Program-made: the position numbers and the translations under genes
Shown: in pieces, positions 59,892-64,000 of the stretch
Layout of the letters: the number at the start of each line of letters is the position of its first letter
How positions within the stretch are numbered: the stretch's first letter is position 1
Notes under the pieces: model-generated
What the model was told of the DNA's origin: nothing
Seen by the model: only the letters and a program-made list of their open reading frames with translations
Databases searched by the model: none
Source: Actinoplanes sp. NBC_00393
Lineage (GTDB): Bacteria; Actinomycetota; Actinomycetes; Mycobacteriales; Micromonosporaceae
Length of the DNA stretch: 64,000 bases
Direction of reading: 5' to 3'
NCBI RefSeq assembly: GCF_036053395.1
Contig: NZ_CP107942.1
Location: 2,260,501-2,324,500 of the forward strand

Positions 59892-60845
59892 ATGGCCATC
59901 GACACCGCCCCGCCGGCCACCACGGTCGGACCCACACCGCCCCCGCGCACTGTCGAACCGCCGGAACCCAGAAGGTTCAGCGTCGGCCGCGCGATCGCCT
60001 GGATGTTCATGATCTTCGTCATCCTGGTCAGCCTGTTCCCGTTCTACTGGATGCTGCGTACCGCCCTGTCCAGCAACAACGCCCTTTACGCGGGCAGCGA
60101 CAGCCTGCTGCCGGTGCAACCGTCGCTGGGTGGCTTCCAGCGTGTCTTCGGCCTGCAGACCGGCCAGGAGGCGATCGACGCCGGCGGCGCCGGGCAACCG
60201 ATCGACTTCTGGCGCTACCTGTTCAACTCGGTGGTGGTGGCGACCCTGGTCACCGCCGGGCAGGTGTTCTTCTCCGCGATGGCCGCGTACGCCTTCGCCC
60301 GGCTGGAATGGCGCCACCGCGAGAAGTGGTTCGCGTTCTTCCTCGGCGGCCTGATGATCCCGGCCATCTTCACGCTGCTGCCCAACTTCGTACTGATCAA
60401 GCAATTGGGCCTGGTGGACACGCTGCTCGGCATCGCGCTGCCGAGCATGCTGATGACGCCGTTCGCTGTGTTCTTCCTGCGGCAGTTCTTCCTCGGCATC
60501 GCCAAGGAGGTCGAGGAGGCGGCGCTGATCGACGGCGCCTCCAAGGTCCGGGTGTTCTTCCGGGTGATCCTGCCGATGTCCACCGCGCCGATCGCGACGC
60601 TGGGGATCCTGACCTACATCTCCACCTGGAACGAGTACTTCTGGGCGCTGATGGTCAGCTATACCGACAAGTCGCGGGTGCTCACCGTCGCCCTCGGGGT
60701 GTTCAAGTCGCAGACCCCGCAGACCGGGCCGGACTGGTCCGGGCTGATGGCCGCCACCCTGGTCGCGGCCCTGCCGATGCTGGTGCTGTTCATGGTCTTC
60801 GCCAAGCGCATCGTCAACTCCATCGGCTTCAGCGGCATCAAGTGA
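59892..60845 (+). CDS. sugar ABC transporter permease (MalG type)
   Basis: A 317-residue permease with six membrane helices; EAA loop EVEEAALIDGASKVRVFFRVILPMSTAPI, Pro-rich cytoplasmic N-terminus (TVGPTPPPRTVEPPEP). ATG 59892 is preceded by GAGGACTGGCA, 11 bp after the first permease stop. Confidence 0.95.
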   Translation: MAIDTAPPATTVGPTPPPRTVEPPEPRRFSVGRAIAWMFMIFVILVSLFPFYWMLRTALSSNNALYAGSDSLLPVQPSLGGFQRVFGLQTGQEAIDAGGAGQPIDFWRYLFNSVVVATLVTAGQVFFSAMAAYAFARLEWRHREKWFAFFLGGLMIPAIFTLLPNFVLIKQLGLVDTLLGIALPSMLMTPFAVFFLRQFFLGIAKEVEEAALIDGASKVRVFFRVILPMSTAPIATLGILTYISTWNEYFWALMVSYTDKSRVLTVALGVFKSQTPQTGPDWSGLMAATLVAALPMLVLFMVFAKRIVNSIGFSGIK

Positions 60846-60855
60846 GGAGGACGCC

Positions 60856-62226
60856 GTGATCAAGCGAATCCGGGCCGGCGCGGCCGCGCTCACCCTGGGA
60901 CTGCTCACCGCCGCCTGCGGCAACACCGGCACCGGCACCATCGGCGTCATCGAGTACTGGCTGTGGGACTCCGGCCAGCAACCCGGCTACCAGAAGTGCG
61001 CCGACGCGTTCCAGCAGCAGAATCCCGGCCTGAGCGTGCGGATCACCCAGAACGGCTGGGACACGTACTGGTCCAAGCTCACCGCCGGTTTCATCGCCGA
61101 CACCGCGCCGGACGTCTTCACCGACCATTTGGCCAAGTTCGCGCAGTACGTCGACCTCAAGGTGCTGCGCCCGCTCGACGACCTGGGCCCGACCAGCGAT
61201 ATCAAGGACACCGACTACCAGGAGGGCCTGGCCGAACTCTGGAAGGGCCAGGACGGCAAACGGTACGGCGTACCGAAGGACTGGGACACCGTCGCGATGT
61301 TCTACGACCGGGCGGCGATCAAGCAGGCCGGTATCGACGAGGCCGACCTGCGGAACCTCACCTGGAACCCGTCCGACGGCGGCACCTTCGAGAAGCTCGT
61401 CGCGCATCTGACGGTCGACGCCAACGGCGTGCGCGGCGACGAACCCGGCTTCGACAAGAACAAGGTCACGATGCACGGCCTCTCCTCCGAAGGCGCTGGC
61501 GGCGGTGGCTGGGGACAGACCCAGTGGTCGGCCTTCACCGGCAGCGCCGGCTGGCAGGTGACCGACAAGAACCCCTGGGGTACGCGCTTCAACCTCGACC
61601 AGCCGGCCTTCCAGGACACCCTCGACTGGTATTTCGGGCTGGCCGAGAAGGGCTACATGCCGAGCTACGCCGAGATCGGCGGCAGCAACCCGATCGGCAC
61701 GGACAAACAGATTCAGTCCGGGATCGCCGCCATGGGACTCAGCGGCTCCTGGATGATCTCCACGTTCAGCAAGCTCACCGACGAGTCCGGCGCCAAGCTC
61801 GACATCGGTGTCGCGCCGACCCCGATCGGGCCGTCCGGCAAGCGCGCGTCGATGTTCAACGGCCTCGCCGACTCCATCACCACGCTGTCGAAGCAGCCGG
61901 ACAACGCCGCGAAGTGGGTCAAGTTCATGTCCGGCGCCGAGTGCCAGAACATGATCGCCGACTCCGGGGTGGTGTTCCCGGCCCGGCCGGAGGCCACCGC
62001 CCGCGCGATCACCTACAACAAGGAGGAACGCAACCTCGACGTCACCCCCTTCACCGATCAGGTCACCGAGAAGACGACGTTCCTGTTCCCGGTGACCACC
62101 AACGCCGCCGACATCACCGCGCTGCTGGTCCCGCGGCTCGACGCCGTCTACCTCGGCGAGGAGCCGGTGTCGTCGCTCACCACGCTCAACGACCAGCTCA
62201 ACGCCCTGTTCGAGGTAGCCCAGTGA
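60856..62226 (+). CDS. sugar-binding lipoprotein of ABC transporter
   Basis: A 456-residue binding protein: lipobox GLLTAAC, then IEYWLWDSGQQPGYQKCADAFQQQNPGLSVRITQNGWDTYW and APDVFTDHLAKFAQYV, typical of the SBP_bac_1 family. GTG start after GAGGAGGACGCC. The associated alpha-galactosidase suggests the ligand is an alpha-galactoside such as melibiose or raffinose. Confidence 0.94.
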   Translation: MIKRIRAGAAALTLGLLTAACGNTGTGTIGVIEYWLWDSGQQPGYQKCADAFQQQNPGLSVRITQNGWDTYWSKLTAGFIADTAPDVFTDHLAKFAQYVDLKVLRPLDDLGPTSDIKDTDYQEGLAELWKGQDGKRYGVPKDWDTVAMFYDRAAIKQAGIDEADLRNLTWNPSDGGTFEKLVAHLTVDANGVRGDEPGFDKNKVTMHGLSSEGAGGGGWGQTQWSAFTGSAGWQVTDKNPWGTRFNLDQPAFQDTLDWYFGLAEKGYMPSYAEIGGSNPIGTDKQIQSGIAAMGLSGSWMISTFSKLTDESGAKLDIGVAPTPIGPSGKRASMFNGLADSITTLSKQPDNAAKWVKFMSGAECQNMIADSGVVFPARPEATARAITYNKEERNLDVTPFTDQVTEKTTFLFPVTTNAADITALLVPRLDAVYLGEEPVSSLTTLNDQLNALFEVAQ

Positions 62227-64000
62227 AGCCGCTGCACTGGCGGGCCGCCGGGGTCAGCCTGGTGCTGGACTGCGCCGGGCCCCGGCTGCCCCGGGTGCTG
62301 CACTGGGGCGCCGATCTGGGCGCCGCCGGCGATCTGACCGGCCTGGCGGTCACCGCGATCCCGCAGCCGGCCGCCAACACCACCGACGAGGTCGTGCCGG
62401 TGAGCCTGCTGCCGGAACAGTCGGCGGGCTGGCTCGGCACGCCCGGGCTGACCGGGCACCGCGACGGCGCGGCGTTCTCCACGTGCTTCACCGTCTTCGA
62501 CGTGACTGAGCCGGCGGCCCGGCGGCTGACGGTGACCGCTCGTGACAGCGCGGCCGCGCTCTCCCTGCTGCTGGACGTGGAGATGACGGAATCCGGGCTG
62601 ATCCGGCAGCGGGCCACGCTCACCAACGACGATCCGGCCTCCCTCTTCACGCTCGACGGGCTGCTGCCCACCCTGCCGGTGCCGGCCGAGGCCACCGAAC
62701 TGCTCGACTTCACCGGCCGCCACCTGCGCGAACGCATTCCGCAACGGCAGCCGTTCAGCGTCGGCACCCGGCTGCGCGACAACCGGCGCGGCCGCACCGG
62801 CGCCGACGCGACCATCATCCTGGCTGCCGGAACCCCCGGCTTCAGCTTCGGCGCCGACGAGGTGTGGGGCGTCCATGTGGGATGGAGCGGCAATCACCGT
62901 ACGCTCGCCGAGCGCACCCCCACCGGAGTGTCGCTGCTCGGCGGCGGCGAACTCCTGCTGGCCGGGGAGGTCCGGTTGCCGCCCGGCGGCACCTACCGGA
63001 CCCCGTGGCTGTACGGCTCCTACGGCCACGGCCTCGACGAATTGTCCGCCCGGTTCCACCGCTACCTGCGCGCGCGGCCACAGCACCCGCGCTCACCGCG
63101 CCCGGTCATCATCAACACGTGGGAGGCCGTCTACTTCGACCACGACCTGACCAAGCTGACCGCCCTGGCCGACGCCGCCGCGCAGGTCGGCGTCGAGCGG
63201 TTCGTCCTCGACGACGGCTGGTTCCGGCACCGCCGCAACGACCACGCCGGGCTCGGCGACTGGTACACCGACGACACGGTCTGGCCGAAGGGCCTGCACC
63301 CGCTCGTCGACCACGTGCGCCGGCTCGGCATGCAGTTCGGCCTCTGGGTCGAGCCGGAGATGGTCAACCCGGACTCGGACCTGGCCCGCGCCCACCCCGA
63401 CTGGATCATGGCGACCGGCGGTCGCCGCCCACCGGAGGCCCGCCACCAGCAGGTTCTGGACCTCGGGCACGAGCCGGCCTACGAATATCTGCTCACCCGG
63501 CTGGACGCGCTGCTGTCCGAGTACGACATCGCGTACCTGAAGTGGGACCACAACCGCGACCTGATCGAGGCCGGTCACTCGCCCGGCGGTGAGGCCGGTG
63601 TGCACAGCCAGACCCGGCAGCTCTACCGGCTCCTGGACGAACTGCGCGACCGGCACCCCGGCGTGGAGATCGAGTCCTGCGCGTCCGGCGGCTCCCGGGT
63701 CGACCTGGGCATCCTGGAACGCACCGACCGGGTCTGGACCAGTGACTGCAACGACGCGCTGGAACGCCAGGCCATCCAGCGCTGGACCGGCATGCTGCTG
63801 CCACCGGAGATGATCGGCGCGCACGTCGGGCCGACCGTCGCGCACACCACCGGCCGCACGCACACCCTCGACTTCCGGGCCGGGACCGCGCTGTTCGGCC
63901 ACTTCGGCATCGAATGGGACCTGACCGCGGCGAGCGCGGCCGACCGCGACCGGCTGGCCGCCTGGATCCGGCTCTACCAGCAGCTGCGCGGGCTGCTGCA
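62223..64000 (+). CDS. GH36 alpha-galactosidase, 3' end outside window
   Basis: 592 codons are visible. GTG start overlaps the binding-protein stop (GTGA). After a beta-rich N-terminal domain comes the TIM barrel with GVERFVLDDGWFRHRRNDHAGLGDW, WVEPEMVNPDSDL, nucleophile motif YLKWDHNRDL (D442), ESCASGG, and the acid/base motif WTSDCNDALER (D508). No signal peptide, so it acts on imported sugar in the cytoplasm. It cleaves terminal alpha-galactosyl residues from oligosaccharides. Confidence 0.95.
   Translation, partial: MKPLHWRAAGVSLVLDCAGPRLPRVLHWGADLGAAGDLTGLAVTAIPQPAANTTDEVVPVSLLPEQSAGWLGTPGLTGHRDGAAFSTCFTVFDVTEPAARRLTVTARDSAAALSLLLDVEMTESGLIRQRATLTNDDPASLFTLDGLLPTLPVPAEATELLDFTGRHLRERIPQRQPFSVGTRLRDNRRGRTGADATIILAAGTPGFSFGADEVWGVHVGWSGNHRTLAERTPTGVSLLGGGELLLAGEVRLPPGGTYRTPWLYGSYGHGLDELSARFHRYLRARPQHPRSPRPVIINTWEAVYFDHDLTKLTALADAAAQVGVERFVLDDGWFRHRRNDHAGLGDWYTDDTVWPKGLHPLVDHVRRLGMQFGLWVEPEMVNPDSDLARAHPDWIMATGGRRPPEARHQQVLDLGHEPAYEYLLTRLDALLSEYDIAYLKWDHNRDLIEAGHSPGGEAGVHSQTRQLYRLLDELRDRHPGVEIESCASGGSRVDLGILERTDRVWTSDCNDALERQAIQRWTGMLLPPEMIGAHVGPTVAHTTGRTHTLDFRAGTALFGHFGIEWDLTAASAADRDRLAAWIRLYQQLRGLL

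Noticed and set aside
1..64000. Insertion sequences, prophage or integrase genes
   Set aside because: No transposase, integrase or phage structural motif was recognised in any frame.

Overview
The window is very GC-rich DNA with GTG and TTG starts, ATGA/GTGA gene junctions and protein families typical of filamentous Actinobacteria: a CBM2-bearing Ser/Thr kinase, MEDS-domain anti-sigma proteins, XRE/MmyB-type regulators, EfeUOB and DtxR-type iron boxes. The gene set fits Micromonosporaceae (Actinoplanes-like); that placement is an inference. About 55 protein genes, one tRNA, several broken genes and a few structured non-coding elements can be supported. There is no rRNA, transposase or CRISPR array.

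Layout. 1-6.4 kb: TetR C-terminus, a small membrane protein, a helical hypothetical, an ATP-dependent DNA ligase, a deleted epoxide hydrolase behind two palindromic operators, and an ABC-2 exporter. 6.4-9.7 kb: DesK/NarL-type two-component system and an MFS transporter. 9.7-11.7 kb: two MEDS proteins (STAS and HATPase). 11.7-18 kb: a minus-strand cluster of an S8-like peptidase, a degenerate SIR2-like protein and a caspase-YqgE fusion, the strongest candidate for an undescribed conflict system. 18-26 kb: NUDIX, HtrA-like protease, giant LuxR ATPase, a VOC/beta-lactamase-fold/methyltransferase operon and a SRPBCC-ArsR-SRPBCC operon with paired operators.

26-41 kb: a broken trypsin-helical repeat gene, efeUOB, an M56 peptidase/BlaI pair and a siderophore ABC transporter; efeUOB and the siderophore system each have an iron box. 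Then come a short leader-peptide/terminator unit, tRNA-Gln(UUG) and a chloramphenicol-phosphotransferase-like kinase. 41-50 kb: MoxR-DUF58-VWA, a membrane trypsin-like protease, an OmpR/HisKA two-component system, an MFS transporter and an alcohol dehydrogenase. 50-57.8 kb: AbfB-domain protein, Ser/Thr kinase with external CBM2, NACHT-WD40 STAND protein and a sugar dehydrogenase lipoprotein. 57.8-64 kb: a ROK repressor diverging from a sugar ABC importer and a GH36 alpha-galactosidase that runs off the window.

Working together: iron acquisition is coordinated by two iron boxes; the sugar operon forms an import-and-hydrolyse unit with its own ROK regulator; the MoxR cluster, HtrA-like proteases and two-component systems point to envelope homeostasis; the caspase/SIR2-like cluster, the broken trypsin-repeat gene and the NACHT-WD40 protein are proteolytic or signalling modules of the kind seen in bacterial conflict systems. 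A dispersed 62-63 bp tandem repeat family occupies two convergent intergenic gaps.
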